Origin: Gammaproteobacteria bacterium
GTDB taxonomy: Bacteria > Pseudomonadota > Gammaproteobacteria > Burkholderiales > Rhodocyclaceae
Direction: 5' to 3'
DNA: 64,000 bases
NCBI GenBank assembly: GCA_018819515.1
Contig: JAHJPX010000004.1
Location: 62,001-126,000 of the forward strand
Positions within the stretch are counted from its first letter, which is position 1, and every line of letters begins with the position of its first letter. The notes beneath the pieces were generated by a model. The model ran no database searches. It was given only the letters and a program-made list of their open reading frames with translations, and had not been told where the DNA came from. Shown here piece by piece: positions 40,198 to 48,672 of this stretch. A program made the translations under genes and the position numbers.

Positions 40198-42564
40198 TCA
40201 CTTGATGCAGACCGCGCGCACCTGTTTCATGTCGGTAACGCCGGCGAGCACTTTTTCCATGCCGTCCTGCTTCAGGGTGCGCATTCCATCCTCCATGGCC
40301 TGAGCAAGTAACTGAGGTACGCGGCCGCGGTCCTGGACCAGGCGCTTGATCGCGTCGTTGCAGACCATCAGCTCGAAGAGGCCGATTCGACCTTTGTAAC
40401 CAGTATTGCCGCAGGCGTCGCAACCGACCGGACGATAAAGGGTGAAATGGCCTTTCTCTCCGTATTGGCCAAGCCATTGTTGCCTCAAGGCATCAATCGC
40501 GGCTTCCGGATCGTTGCGGAACGTGGACGTCGCACGCAGTTCCTCGCAGTATTCGTCGAGGAAGTGCTTCATTTCGTCGTCAGACGGCCGGTAGGCCTCT
40601 CGGCACTTGACACACAGGCGCTTGGCAAGGCGCTGGGCCAGGATGCCCAGCAGGGCGTCGGCGAAGTTGAACGGGTCCATGCCCATGTCGAGCAACCGCA
40701 CCACCGACTCGGGCGCGCTGTTGGTGTGCAGCGTCGCCAGCACGAGGTGGCCGGTGAGTGAGGCTTCGAGGCCGATCGCCGTGGTTTCCTTGTCGCGCAT
40801 TTCCCCGACCATGATGATGTCGGGGTCGGCACGCAGGAACGATCGCATGACGGCGGCGAAGTCCAGTCCGGCTTTGCGGTTCACCTGCACCTGGCGCAGG
40901 CCCTTCTGGGTGATTTCGACCGGATCCTCGGCCGTCCATATCTTGGTGTCGGGCTTGTTGAGAAAGCCGAGCACCGAGTGCAGCGTCGTGGTCTTGCCCG
41001 ACCCCGTGGGACCGCAGGTGAAGAAGATGCCGTAGGGCTTGGAAACGCAGCTTTTGAGCTTCTCCAGGTTGCCCGGCGAAACGCCGAGCTTGTCGAGCGG
41101 TATCGGTTCACCCGCCGAAAGAATGCGCAGAACTACATCCTCGACGCCGCCCGCCGACGGGATGGTCGCAACACGCAGTTCGATGTCCAGCGGGCCGAAA
41201 CGGCGGAACTTGATCTTGCCGTCCTGCGGGCGTCGCCGCTCGGAAATGTCGAGATCGCACATGATCTTGATGCGGGCAGCCATGGCGCTGCGGTAGCTGG
41301 CCGGCACCTCGATGTACTTGTACAGCGTGCCGTCGCGCCGGAAGCGCACCAGCACCTTGTCCTTGCCGGTGCCCGGTTCGATGTGGATATCCGATGCGCC
41401 CTGCTGATACGCATCGACGATGATCTTGTTGACCAACTTGACCAGTTCGTTGTCGGCGGCGGCCGTGATGTCCTCCAGGGAACCGTCGCCATCCAGCTCG
41501 CCGTCTTCCAGCCCCGACAGCAGGTCGCCGACATGCACGTCCTCGATCACGCTGCCGAACATCTGATCTATGGTCTGGGCGAATTCGCGAGCAGTCGTAA
41601 CGCGATACGCCAGCCTCCGTTTCGGGAAGACGTTCTGGACGATCCGCGAACCCTTGATCTGCTCGGGATCCAGACAAAGGACGATGATGCCCTCCGAAGT
41701 TTCTTCGATCGGCAACCAGTGGTTCTGTTCGACGTATTCGCGCTTCAGGTTCTTGAGCAGGTCCATCGGACGGATGCGCTCGGGCTGGAAACGCTCGTAG
41801 GGCACACTGAAGTACTTCGACAGCGCGGCACCGAGCGCTTCGGGGGTAACCTGGAACTCGGCAATCAGGACTTGCTCGACATCGACGTTCTGGCGCCGGG
41901 CGGTGCGGGTCGCCCGTTCCAGTTCCTGGGCCGACAACACGGCATCGTGCACCAGACTGTCGTATTTCGACTTGACGACGTGGGCGAATCTGGCGCGCTG
42001 GGTAAAGGCGATCGCCAGGGTTTCGCAAAGCCCGCGGATGCCCTCTTCCGCGACGGCAGTGAACGGCGTGCCGGCCGTATGGTTGATGAGTTGCACCACG
42101 CCGTACATATCGCCGCTGTGCGAATCGATGATCGGCGCGACCAGCATCTGCATGGTCCGGTATCCGGTGCGGCGGTCGACTTCCTGCAGAAAACGCAGGT
42201 TCGGGTTGATGGCGCTGAGCTCCGCATCGTCGTAGACGTCGTGAATGTTGACAACTTTGCGGCTCAACGCCACATAGCCGGCGATGCTCTGCTCCGATAT
42301 CGGCAGACGCAGATCCTTGAAGGAATTCAGCCCGGTCTTGACCTTGGAGACGATGGCCGTCTTGTCGTCCGAAACGGCATAGATGGTAAGGCGATCGGCG
42401 TTGAAGAGCGCGCAAATGTCTTCCGACAGTTCGAGCATGATCTCGTCGGCATTCCCCGCCGCGTGCACCTTGTTGGTGACCGCCTGAAGGTTCTTGAAGA
42501 ACGCCAGTCGGCTACCGATATCCGCGAGGGCGACCGACTCGACGGCGCTCGTTTTGGTGTTCAT
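40198..42564 (-). CDS. GAF-domain GspE/PilB-type secretion ATPase
   Basis: A 788-residue protein. An N-terminal GAF domain (about 20-195) is followed by a GspE N-terminal domain (about 215-350). The ATPase has Walker A FTCGPTGSGKTTTLHS, Walker B DPDIIMVGEMRD, the His box LATLHTNSAPESVVRLLDMG, and a zinc-cysteine group (CVKC ... CDACGNTGYKGRIGLFEL). PilB-type ATPases drive pilus extension; a GAF domain in front suggests small-molecule control. It is not in a pilBCD operon. It lies upstream of pilA on the same strand and downstream of a signalling set. Confidence 0.9.
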   Translation of the reverse strand: MNTKTSAVESVALADIGSRLAFFKNLQAVTNKVHAAGNADEIMLELSEDICALFNADRLTIYAVSDDKTAIVSKVKTGLNSFKDLRLPISEQSIAGYVALSRKVVNIHDVYDDAELSAINPNLRFLQEVDRRTGYRTMQMLVAPIIDSHSGDMYGVVQLINHTAGTPFTAVAEEGIRGLCETLAIAFTQRARFAHVVKSKYDSLVHDAVLSAQELERATRTARRQNVDVEQVLIAEFQVTPEALGAALSKYFSVPYERFQPERIRPMDLLKNLKREYVEQNHWLPIEETSEGIIVLCLDPEQIKGSRIVQNVFPKRRLAYRVTTAREFAQTIDQMFGSVIEDVHVGDLLSGLEDGELDGDGSLEDITAAADNELVKLVNKIIVDAYQQGASDIHIEPGTGKDKVLVRFRRDGTLYKYIEVPASYRSAMAARIKIMCDLDISERRRPQDGKIKFRRFGPLDIELRVATIPSAGGVEDVVLRILSAGEPIPLDKLGVSPGNLEKLKSCVSKPYGIFFTCGPTGSGKTTTLHSVLGFLNKPDTKIWTAEDPVEITQKGLRQVQVNRKAGLDFAAVMRSFLRADPDIIMVGEMRDKETTAIGLEASLTGHLVLATLHTNSAPESVVRLLDMGMDPFNFADALLGILAQRLAKRLCVKCREAYRPSDDEMKHFLDEYCEELRATSTFRNDPEAAIDALRQQWLGQYGEKGHFTLYRPVGCDACGNTGYKGRIGLFELMVCNDAIKRLVQDRGRVPQLLAQAMEDGMRTLKQDGMEKVLAGVTDMKQVRAVCIK

Positions 42565-42595
42565 GCCCTTGCCCCCTCGATCATTCCGGCATCGC

Positions 42596-43363
42596 TCAGA
42601 ACGTGAATACCTGCCCGCCGCGAAGCATGCCGGGCTTGCGAGGGCCGACCCGCTCCTCGATTTCTCGCATGGTGACTTCGCTCTGGCCCGGCTTCAGGTG
42701 GGTGATGAAAATGTCTGCCGGCACGGCCAGCATCTCGAGTTCCTTCGCCAGCGTATCCGGGCACAGATGTTTCGAAATGTTGGCGCGCGGCGCCTCGCGA
42801 TTCGAGAAGGCGGTCTCGATGATCAGGGTGCGAAGATTCCCGATCGCATTGACCGCCGTCCACAATTCCGGACAGGGACCGGTGTCGCCCGTGAATACCA
42901 GGCTCGCGACGCCCGAGTCGAGGTGATAGCCGACGGCCGGCACGGTGTGATCGGCCGGCAACGCCGTGACGCGACGACCGTCCAGCTCAAAGACCTCGCC
43001 GACACGCAGGGGAGCGAAGCGCAGATAGGATTCCTCGGCGCTCGGTATCGCGCTGAAGTCCGGCCAGACCGCCCAGTTGAAGATATGGGAACGCAGCGTG
43101 TCGATGGTCGCCGCGGTGGCGTGGACCATCAACGGACTGCCGCGCATATCGCAAACGGTATCGATCAGCAGCGGCAGGCAGGCGATATGGTCGAGATGGG
43201 AATGCGTCACGAACAGGTGGTCGATGCGCGCCAGTTCCTCCAGCGACAAGTCGCCAACGCCGGTGCCGCAATCGATCAGGATGTCCTGATCGACCAGCAA
43301 CGAAGTCGTAAGTTGATCGGGGCCGCCGATGCCGCCGCTGCAACCCAGTATGCGCACCTTCAT
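42596..43363 (-). CDS. Metallo-beta-lactamase fold hydrolase, class II phosphodiesterase-like
   Basis: A 255-residue protein with the metal motif VTHSHLDHIACLPLL, the upstream DCGTGVGDL, PADHTVPAVGYHL, FTGDTG and a late ITHLKPG. The start MKVRILGCSGGIGG and overall layout resemble class II cyclic nucleotide phosphodiesterases. It could lower a cyclic nucleotide sensed by the neighbouring GAF-ATPase, but that is speculation from adjacency. It lies 31 bases from the ATPase gene and 43 from the FHA gene. Confidence 0.8.
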   Translation of the reverse strand: MKVRILGCSGGIGGPDQLTTSLLVDQDILIDCGTGVGDLSLEELARIDHLFVTHSHLDHIACLPLLIDTVCDMRGSPLMVHATAATIDTLRSHIFNWAVWPDFSAIPSAEESYLRFAPLRVGEVFELDGRRVTALPADHTVPAVGYHLDSGVASLVFTGDTGPCPELWTAVNAIGNLRTLIIETAFSNREAPRANISKHLCPDTLAKELEMLAVPADIFITHLKPGQSEVTMREIEERVGPRKPGMLRGGQVFTF

Positions 43364-43406
43364 GCTTTTACCTTCACGTTATCGAAACGGGGCAGTCAAG
43401 CGATAT

Positions 43407-44111
43407 TCATGCCCGAAGGAAGAACTCCATCTTCACGCCGCCAAGTTCGATGATATCGTGGTCCATCAGCGCATAGGGTTTGTTGGCCTCCAGCTTGCGC
43501 CCGCTGACGCGCGGCGGATGCGGCCCTTCGACATGGGTGATGAAATATCCCAGCGGACGCCGTGCGATCGCAGCCACCATGACCCCCGGCTTGCCGAGCG
43601 TCGTTAGCGTCTTGGCCAGATCCATCTCTCGTCCGGCATTTTGGCCGTTCAGCACCTGGATCGCCGCAATGGGCAGTTGCCCGCGAGGCGTGATGCTGGC
43701 GACCGGCGACTGTGGCCGTTCGACAGGCTCGGCTGGCGCCGGTTGCTCAAGCGCGGAACGTACGCTCTCCTGCCGCAAAACCATCGTCTTCTCGGCATCC
43801 ACCCCCGCGTGCTGGGGCGCCTCCTTCATGTACGTAATCCGGTACTTCGCCAGTTCGATGACGTCGCCGTCCTGCAGGAAGTGCTTCTTCACCTGTCGGC
43901 CGTTGACGTAGGTGCCGTTGGTGCTGTCGAGATCCTCCAGAAACGAGTCGTTCATCATCGTGATGATCGCCGCATGCTCTCCGGAAACGGCAAGATTGTC
44001 GATGCGGATGTCATTTTGCGCCTTGCGGCCGATACTGGTGCGCTCCCGGACGAGGGGGAACTCCTTGAGCGTCACGCCGTCCACGCTGAGTATCACTTTT
44101 GCCATCGCCAT
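43407..44111 (-). CDS. Protein with two FHA domains
   Basis: A 234-residue soluble protein. The first FHA domain (about 5-95) has TSIGRKAQNDIRIDNLAVSGEHAAI and LEDLDSTNGTYVNG. The second (about 150-232) is more divergent (QVLNGQNAGREMDLAKTLTTLGK ... PRVSGRKL). FHA domains bind phosphothreonine. The PP2C phosphatase gene immediately upstream is the natural partner; no Ser/Thr kinase is in the window. The RBS GAGG precedes the ATG at 44111. Confidence 0.9.
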   Translation of the reverse strand: MAMAKVILSVDGVTLKEFPLVRERTSIGRKAQNDIRIDNLAVSGEHAAIITMMNDSFLEDLDSTNGTYVNGRQVKKHFLQDGDVIELAKYRITYMKEAPQHAGVDAEKTMVLRQESVRSALEQPAPAEPVERPQSPVASITPRGQLPIAAIQVLNGQNAGREMDLAKTLTTLGKPGVMVAAIARRPLGYFITHVEGPHPPRVSGRKLEANKPYALMDHDIIELGGVKMEFFLRA

Positions 44112-44120
44112 TGTCCTCGA

Positions 44121-44948
44121 CTACCTGAACCACTTCCGCAAACGGACCCACCACGGACGCCGTGTCGGGAACATCTGCACCACCTTGACCAGTGCAACCG
44201 AAACGTTGTCGCGTCCGCCGTTCTCGTTCGCCAGGTCGACCAGACGGGCAACACATCCGTCGAGGTCGCCGCCAAATTCCAGCACCGTAGCCGCAATCCG
44301 TTCGTTATCAAGCATGTCGGTCAGCCCGTCGGAGCACAGCAAATAGAAATCGCCTGCCCGCGCTTCGTGATCCTGAATGTCCGCCTCGACTTCGGGATCG
44401 ACGCCGAGCGCACGGGTGAGAAGATTCCGGTTTGCCGACCCGGAAGCCTGTTCGGACGTGATTATCCCGGCGTCAAGCTGCTCCTGCAACAACGAGTGAT
44501 CGCGGGTCAGCGGTTCCAGCGATCCACTGCGCAGGCGGTACAACCGCGAGTCGCCGACATGCGCGACGGTGACGCGATGGTCATAAAGGATCGCCGCGAC
44601 CAGGGTCGTTCCCATGCCCGAGTATTGCGGCTGGTCGCCTGAAGCTTCGTGGATCGCCACATTGACCCGACCGATTTCGCGCGCCAGCGCCGCCCTTGCC
44701 CAAGACTGCCCGTCGGCGACCTTCGCGTCCGGACGACGCTCGGCGAAAGCGGCTGCCATGCCGCGGCCAAGCAGCGACGTCGCCATACTGCTCGCCACCT
44801 CGCCGGCGCTGTAGCCGCCCATGCCGTCGGCAAGGACAACCAGGCCGATATCCGGATTGGCCAGCACCGAATCCTCGTTGTGCGGACGCACTCGCCCGGG
44901 ATCGGAACGGGTAGCGATTTCAAGCACAGCGGAGGGGGATGATGCCAT
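44121..44948 (-). CDS. PP2C-type Ser/Thr protein phosphatase
   Basis: A 275-residue phosphatase with the PP2C motifs RPHNEDSVLANPDIGLVVLADGMGGYSAGEVAS, GMGTTLVAAILYDHRVTVAHVGDSRLYRLR, FYLLCSDGLTDMLDN and GRDNVSVALVKV. All metal-binding aspartates appear intact. It lies nine bases before the FHA gene, forming a phospho-signalling pair. Phosphatases of this type are common with type VI secretion and with FHA proteins; no secretion genes are here. Confidence 0.95.
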   Translation of the reverse strand: MASSPSAVLEIATRSDPGRVRPHNEDSVLANPDIGLVVLADGMGGYSAGEVASSMATSLLGRGMAAAFAERRPDAKVADGQSWARAALAREIGRVNVAIHEASGDQPQYSGMGTTLVAAILYDHRVTVAHVGDSRLYRLRSGSLEPLTRDHSLLQEQLDAGIITSEQASGSANRNLLTRALGVDPEVEADIQDHEARAGDFYLLCSDGLTDMLDNERIAATVLEFGGDLDGCVARLVDLANENGGRDNVSVALVKVVQMFPTRRPWWVRLRKWFR

Positions 44949-45006
44949 GACACACCTTGCAAGTCAGCGGTTTACCGCGCATTCTTGCAGTAAAACATCA
45001 ATTTAG

Positions 45007-45969
45007 TCAAATACTTCCCAGCGCCAGATCCTGCCCCACGCCCCGTTCCCGCGCCAGATGCAACAGCCGTCGGCCCAGCGCCAGGTCCTGAATTGCCATG
45101 CCTTGCGACTCGAACAGGGTGATTTCCTGTGCCGACCGGCGTCCCGGCCGCGTCCCGGCAACGAGTTCGCCAAGCTCGGTCAGTTGTCCGGCGTGCAGCC
45201 GGCCTTTCTCCAGCGCCGGCAACAGATCGCCCGCTTCGGCGAGCGCCGTGGCCCGGCTATCGACGCAAACCAGCGCCGCGCGACGGACCGTCGTTTCGTC
45301 TATCTCGCGCCGAATCAACGCATTGGAACCGGCAGCATTGACGTGACAGCCTTCGGCCAGCCAGGCGCCATCGAACACCGGGGTCGCCGAGGTCGTGATG
45401 GTGACGACGATGTCGCTGTCGCGCGCGGCCTGCTCCGGACTCTCTGCCGGAATCGCCTCGATGCCGAAGCGGCGCGAAAAGTCAGCCGTGGCGGTACGCC
45501 GCCTGTCCGGGTCGCGCGAATAGACCTTGACCCGTTTGATCGGCCGCACGCGGCAGAGCGCCTCGATCTGGCTTTGCGCCTGCCAGCCGGCGCCGAACAG
45601 GCCGACCGTTGCCGCGTCCTCGCGTGCCAACAGCTTCGCCGCCAGCCCGCCGGCCGCCCCCGTACGCATCATGCCGAGAGTGTCGGCCTCGATCACCACC
45701 AGCAAGCGGCCCGATGCCGAATCGAACAGATGAACCAGAAATCGGGCGCCCTCCTTGCTCACCGTGTAGGCCTTGTAGCCCATCACGCCTTCGTCGAGCA
45801 GCGCGCCCTGCAGGATGTGCAGGGAGGCCGTCGGCACGCGCGTGCGCTGCCGGGGAATGTCGATGGCGCGGCCCGCGCCGTGTGCGCCGTGCGCCGCCGT
45901 GACGGCTTCCAGCGCGAGGTCCATGGTCAGTAGTTGCTTGACGTCGTCTTCGGTCAGATAAAGTGCCAT
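45007..45969 (-). CDS. Ornithine cyclodeaminase / mu-crystallin family protein
   Basis: A 320-residue NAD(P)-dependent family member. N-terminal MALYLTEDDVKQLLTMDLALEAV; the nucleotide-binding motif VGLFGAGWQAQSQIEAL; GYKAYTVS and MMRTGAAGGLAAKLLAR in the active-site half. The substrate (ornithine, alanine, ketimine or other) cannot be decided. The RBS GGGAG lies before the ATG at 45969. An exact copy of the 24-base repeat encodes TATADFS just after the nucleotide-binding fold (SRDPDRRRTATADFSRRFG). Confidence 0.88.
   Translation of the reverse strand: MALYLTEDDVKQLLTMDLALEAVTAAHGAHGAGRAIDIPRQRTRVPTASLHILQGALLDEGVMGYKAYTVSKEGARFLVHLFDSASGRLLVVIEADTLGMMRTGAAGGLAAKLLAREDAATVGLFGAGWQAQSQIEALCRVRPIKRVKVYSRDPDRRRTATADFSRRFGIEAIPAESPEQAARDSDIVVTITTSATPVFDGAWLAEGCHVNAAGSNALIRREIDETTVRRAALVCVDSRATALAEAGDLLPALEKGRLHAGQLTELGELVAGTRPGRRSAQEITLFESQGMAIQDLALGRRLLHLARERGVGQDLALGSI
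45477..45500 (+). repeat. 24-base dispersed repeat, copy 9 (inside the cyclodeaminase-family gene)
   Basis: Exact match to the core. On the coding strand it reads RTATADFS, a third reading frame of the repeat. Confidence 0.9.
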
Positions 45970-45984
45970 CGTTCCGGCTCCCGC

Positions 45985-46014
45985 AAAGAAAAAAGGCGGG
46001 CCGCAGCCCGCCTT
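45985..46014 (-). terminator. Terminator of sucCD
   Basis: Stem AAGGCGGGC / GCCCGCCTT, loop CGCA. On the minus strand it is followed by TTTTCTTTGC. It is about 20 bases past the sucD stop. Confidence 0.9.
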
Positions 46015-46034
46015 GGATTGTCGCCGAAATCGTC

Positions 46035-46928
46035 TTACAACAGCGACTTCAGCAGCTTGCCCATCACCGACGGATCGCGCGTGATCTTGAAACCGCACTC
46101 CTCCATGATCGCCAGCTTGGCGTCCGCCGTGTCGGCGCCCCCCGAGATCAGAGCACCGGCGTGCCCCATGCGTTTTCCCGCCGGCGCGGTCACGCCGGCG
46201 ATGAAGCCGACCACCGGCTTCTTCATGTGGTCCTTGCACCAGCGCGCGGCATCCGCTTCATCCGGACCGCCGATTTCGCCGATCATGATCACCGCATCGG
46301 TGTCCGGATCGTCGTTGAAGGCCTTCATGATGTCGATGTGTTTCAACCCGTTGATCGGGTCGCCACCGATACCGACCGCCGACGACTGGCCGAGGCCGAG
46401 TTCGGTCACTTGCGCCACGGCTTCGTAGGTCAGCGTGCCGGAACGCGAGACGACGCCGATGCGGCCCTTGCGATGGATGTGGCCGGGCATGATGCCGATC
46501 TTGATTTCGTCCGGCGTGATGAGGCCCGGGCAGTTGGGGCCGAGCAGCAACGTCTTCTTGCCGCCATTGGCTTCCTTCTGTTTCATCTTGTTGCGCACGA
46601 CCAGCATGTCGCGCACCGGGATTCCCTCGGTGATGCAGATGGCCAGATCGAGGTCGGCCTCGCAGGCTTCCCAGATCGCGTCGGCAGCGCCGGCGGGCGG
46701 CACATAGATCACGGAAACGGTGGCGCCGGTGGCGGCCTTGGCGTCCTTCACCGAAGCGTAGATCGGCACGTCGAAAATCGACTCGCCCGCTTTCTTCGGA
46801 TTGACGCCAGCGACGAAGCAGTTCTTGCCATTGGCATACTCGATGCACTTCTCGGTGTGGAACTGGCCGGTCTTGCCGGTAATGCCCTGCGTGATGACCT
46901 TGGTGTCCTTGTTGATGAGGATCGACAT
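46035..46928 (-). CDS. sucD: Succinyl-CoA synthetase alpha subunit
   Basis: A 297-residue protein with the CoA-binding start SILINKDTKVITQGITGKTGQFHTE, the phosphohistidine region GHAGALISGGADTADAK and GIGGDPINGL. It forms the enzyme with SucC that interconverts succinyl-CoA and succinate with ATP formation in the TCA cycle. It lies 13 bases after sucC and ends before a clear terminator. Confidence 0.97.
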   Translation of the reverse strand: MSILINKDTKVITQGITGKTGQFHTEKCIEYANGKNCFVAGVNPKKAGESIFDVPIYASVKDAKAATGATVSVIYVPPAGAADAIWEACEADLDLAICITEGIPVRDMLVVRNKMKQKEANGGKKTLLLGPNCPGLITPDEIKIGIMPGHIHRKGRIGVVSRSGTLTYEAVAQVTELGLGQSSAVGIGGDPINGLKHIDIMKAFNDDPDTDAVIMIGEIGGPDEADAARWCKDHMKKPVVGFIAGVTAPAGKRMGHAGALISGGADTADAKLAIMEECGFKITRDPSVMGKLLKSLL

Positions 46929-46941
46929 TTTTCCGTTTTCC

Positions 46942-48102
46942 TTACTTCAGCGCCGCGACGATCTTGGTCGCGGCTTCCGCCATGGTGTCGGCGGCAATGA
47001 TCGGCAGGCCGGACTCGGCGAGAATCTTCTTGCCGATGTCCTCGTTGGTGCCCTTCATGCGCACCACCAGCGGCACCGAAAGGTGCACTTCCTTGGCCGC
47101 GGCAACGACGCCGGTGGCGATGGTGTCGCAGCGCATGATGCCGCCGAAAATGTTGACCAGGATGCCCTTCACCTTGGGATTCTTGAGCATGATCTTGAAT
47201 GCCTCGGTCACCTTCTCGGTCGTGGCGCCGCCGCCGACGTCGAGGAAGTTGGCCGGCTCGGCGCCGAACAGCTTGATGGTGTCCATGGTCGCCATGGCGA
47301 GGCCGGCACCGTTCACCAGGCAGCCGATGTTGCCGTCGAGCGAGATGTAGGCGAGGTCGAACTTGGAAGCCTCGATCTCGTCGGCATCCTCTTCGTCGAG
47401 GTCGCGGTAGGCGACGATCTCGGATTGGCGATACAGCGCGTTGGAATCGAAGTTGAACTTGGCGTCGAGCGCCTTGATGTTGCCGTTGCCTTCCAGGATC
47501 AGCGGGTTGATCTCCGCCAGCGAGGCATCGGTTTCCATGTAGCAGGTGTAGAGCTTCTTGAACGTGTCGATGGCCTGCGCCTGCGAGGCCTCGGGCACGC
47601 CGATACCTACTGCCAGCTCCTTCGCCTGCGCGTCGGTCAGGCCGACCAGCGGATTGACGAACACCTTGATGATCTTTTCCGGCGTCTTGTGCGCGACTTC
47701 CTCGATGTCCATGCCGCCTTCGGAGGAAGCCATCATCGCCACCGTCTGCGTTGCGCGATCGGTCAGCGCGGCGCAGTAGTATTCCTTCTTGATGTCGGCG
47801 CCGTCTTCGACCAGCAGCCGACGGACCTTCTGCCCTTCGGGTCCGGTCTGGTGCGTCTTCAACTGCATACCAAGGATGCTGGAGGCGTGCTGCCGCACCT
47901 CGTCGAGCGACTTCGCCAATTTGACGCCGCCACCCTTGCCACGGCCACCGGCATGGATCTGCGCCTTGACCACCCAGATCTTGCCGCCAAGCGTCTCGGC
48001 GGCCTTGACGGCCTCGTCAACCGAGAAGCACGGAATGCCGCGCGGAGTCACGACACCGAACTTGCGCAGGATCTCCTTCCCCTGATACTCATGGATCTTC
48101 AT
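46942..48102 (-). CDS. sucC: Succinyl-CoA synthetase beta subunit
   Basis: A 386-residue ATP-grasp protein: MKIHEYQGKEILRKFGV at the start, VVKAQIHAGGRGKGGGVKL, LEINPLILEGNG and LVNGAGLAMATMD with FLDVGGGAT and ILVNIFGGI. It is the ATP- and succinate-binding subunit. It is the first gene of sucCD, divergent from paaI with a 95-base shared promoter region. Confidence 0.97.
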   Translation of the reverse strand: MKIHEYQGKEILRKFGVVTPRGIPCFSVDEAVKAAETLGGKIWVVKAQIHAGGRGKGGGVKLAKSLDEVRQHASSILGMQLKTHQTGPEGQKVRRLLVEDGADIKKEYYCAALTDRATQTVAMMASSEGGMDIEEVAHKTPEKIIKVFVNPLVGLTDAQAKELAVGIGVPEASQAQAIDTFKKLYTCYMETDASLAEINPLILEGNGNIKALDAKFNFDSNALYRQSEIVAYRDLDEEDADEIEASKFDLAYISLDGNIGCLVNGAGLAMATMDTIKLFGAEPANFLDVGGGATTEKVTEAFKIMLKNPKVKGILVNIFGGIMRCDTIATGVVAAAKEVHLSVPLVVRMKGTNEDIGKKILAESGLPIIAADTMAEAATKIVAALK

Positions 48103-48197
48103 TAGATTCTCTTCCTCGTTGGGTCATGCCGAAAGGGGGTCATAATATCCAAATTCATGTGCCGCATTGCACAACGGATCACGGACTACCAGCACGC

Positions 48198-48644
48198 ATG
48201 ACACCCGACCAGATCGCAAGCCGCTGCGCCGAAATCATGTGGCCCGACGACCATGCGGCACGGGGACTCGGCATGACGATCGTCAGGGTCGGGCCTGGCA
48301 CCGCAACCTTGACCATGACCGTGCGTCAGGACATGGTGAACAGTCACGGCACCTGTCACGGCGGTTTCATCTTCGCGGTCGCCGACTCCGCCTTTGCCTA
48401 CGCGTGCAACAGTTACAACCACCGTTCCGTCGCCGCTGGTGTCGATATCAACTTCCTGGCCCCTGCGCATCTGGGCGATGTACTCACCGCAAAAGGCCAC
48501 GCCCGTCACCAGGGAGGCCGTAGCGGTGTCTACGATATCGAAGTCAGCAATCAGCTCGGCAAACTGATCGCCGTTTTCCGCGGCCGCGCGGCACGCGTCA
48601 AAGGCCACTTCTTCGGAGACGAAGAAAGCCTATCTGCGCGATAA
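48198..48644 (+). CDS. paaI: PaaI-type acyl-CoA thioesterase
   Basis: A 148-residue hot-dog fold thioesterase with MVNSHGTCHGGFIFAVADSAFAYACNSYN, the PaaI active-site block, and VDINFLAPAHLGDVLTAKG. The ATG at 48198 gives the usual PaaI N-terminus (PDQIASRCAEIMWPDDHAARGLGM); earlier starts have no support. PaaI rescues CoA from stalled phenylacetyl-CoA intermediates. paaK follows after 28 bases. Confidence 0.92.
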   Translation: MTPDQIASRCAEIMWPDDHAARGLGMTIVRVGPGTATLTMTVRQDMVNSHGTCHGGFIFAVADSAFAYACNSYNHRSVAAGVDINFLAPAHLGDVLTAKGHARHQGGRSGVYDIEVSNQLGKLIAVFRGRAARVKGHFFGDEESLSAR

Positions 48645-48672
48645 TCCCCGGCAAGGAGGAACGATTGCCAAG

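Noticed and set aside
44970..44995. AAGTCAGCGGT upstream of the PP2C gene resembling the 24-base repeat
   Set aside because: The first half matches but the second half does not follow the TGGCGRTACGCC pattern.
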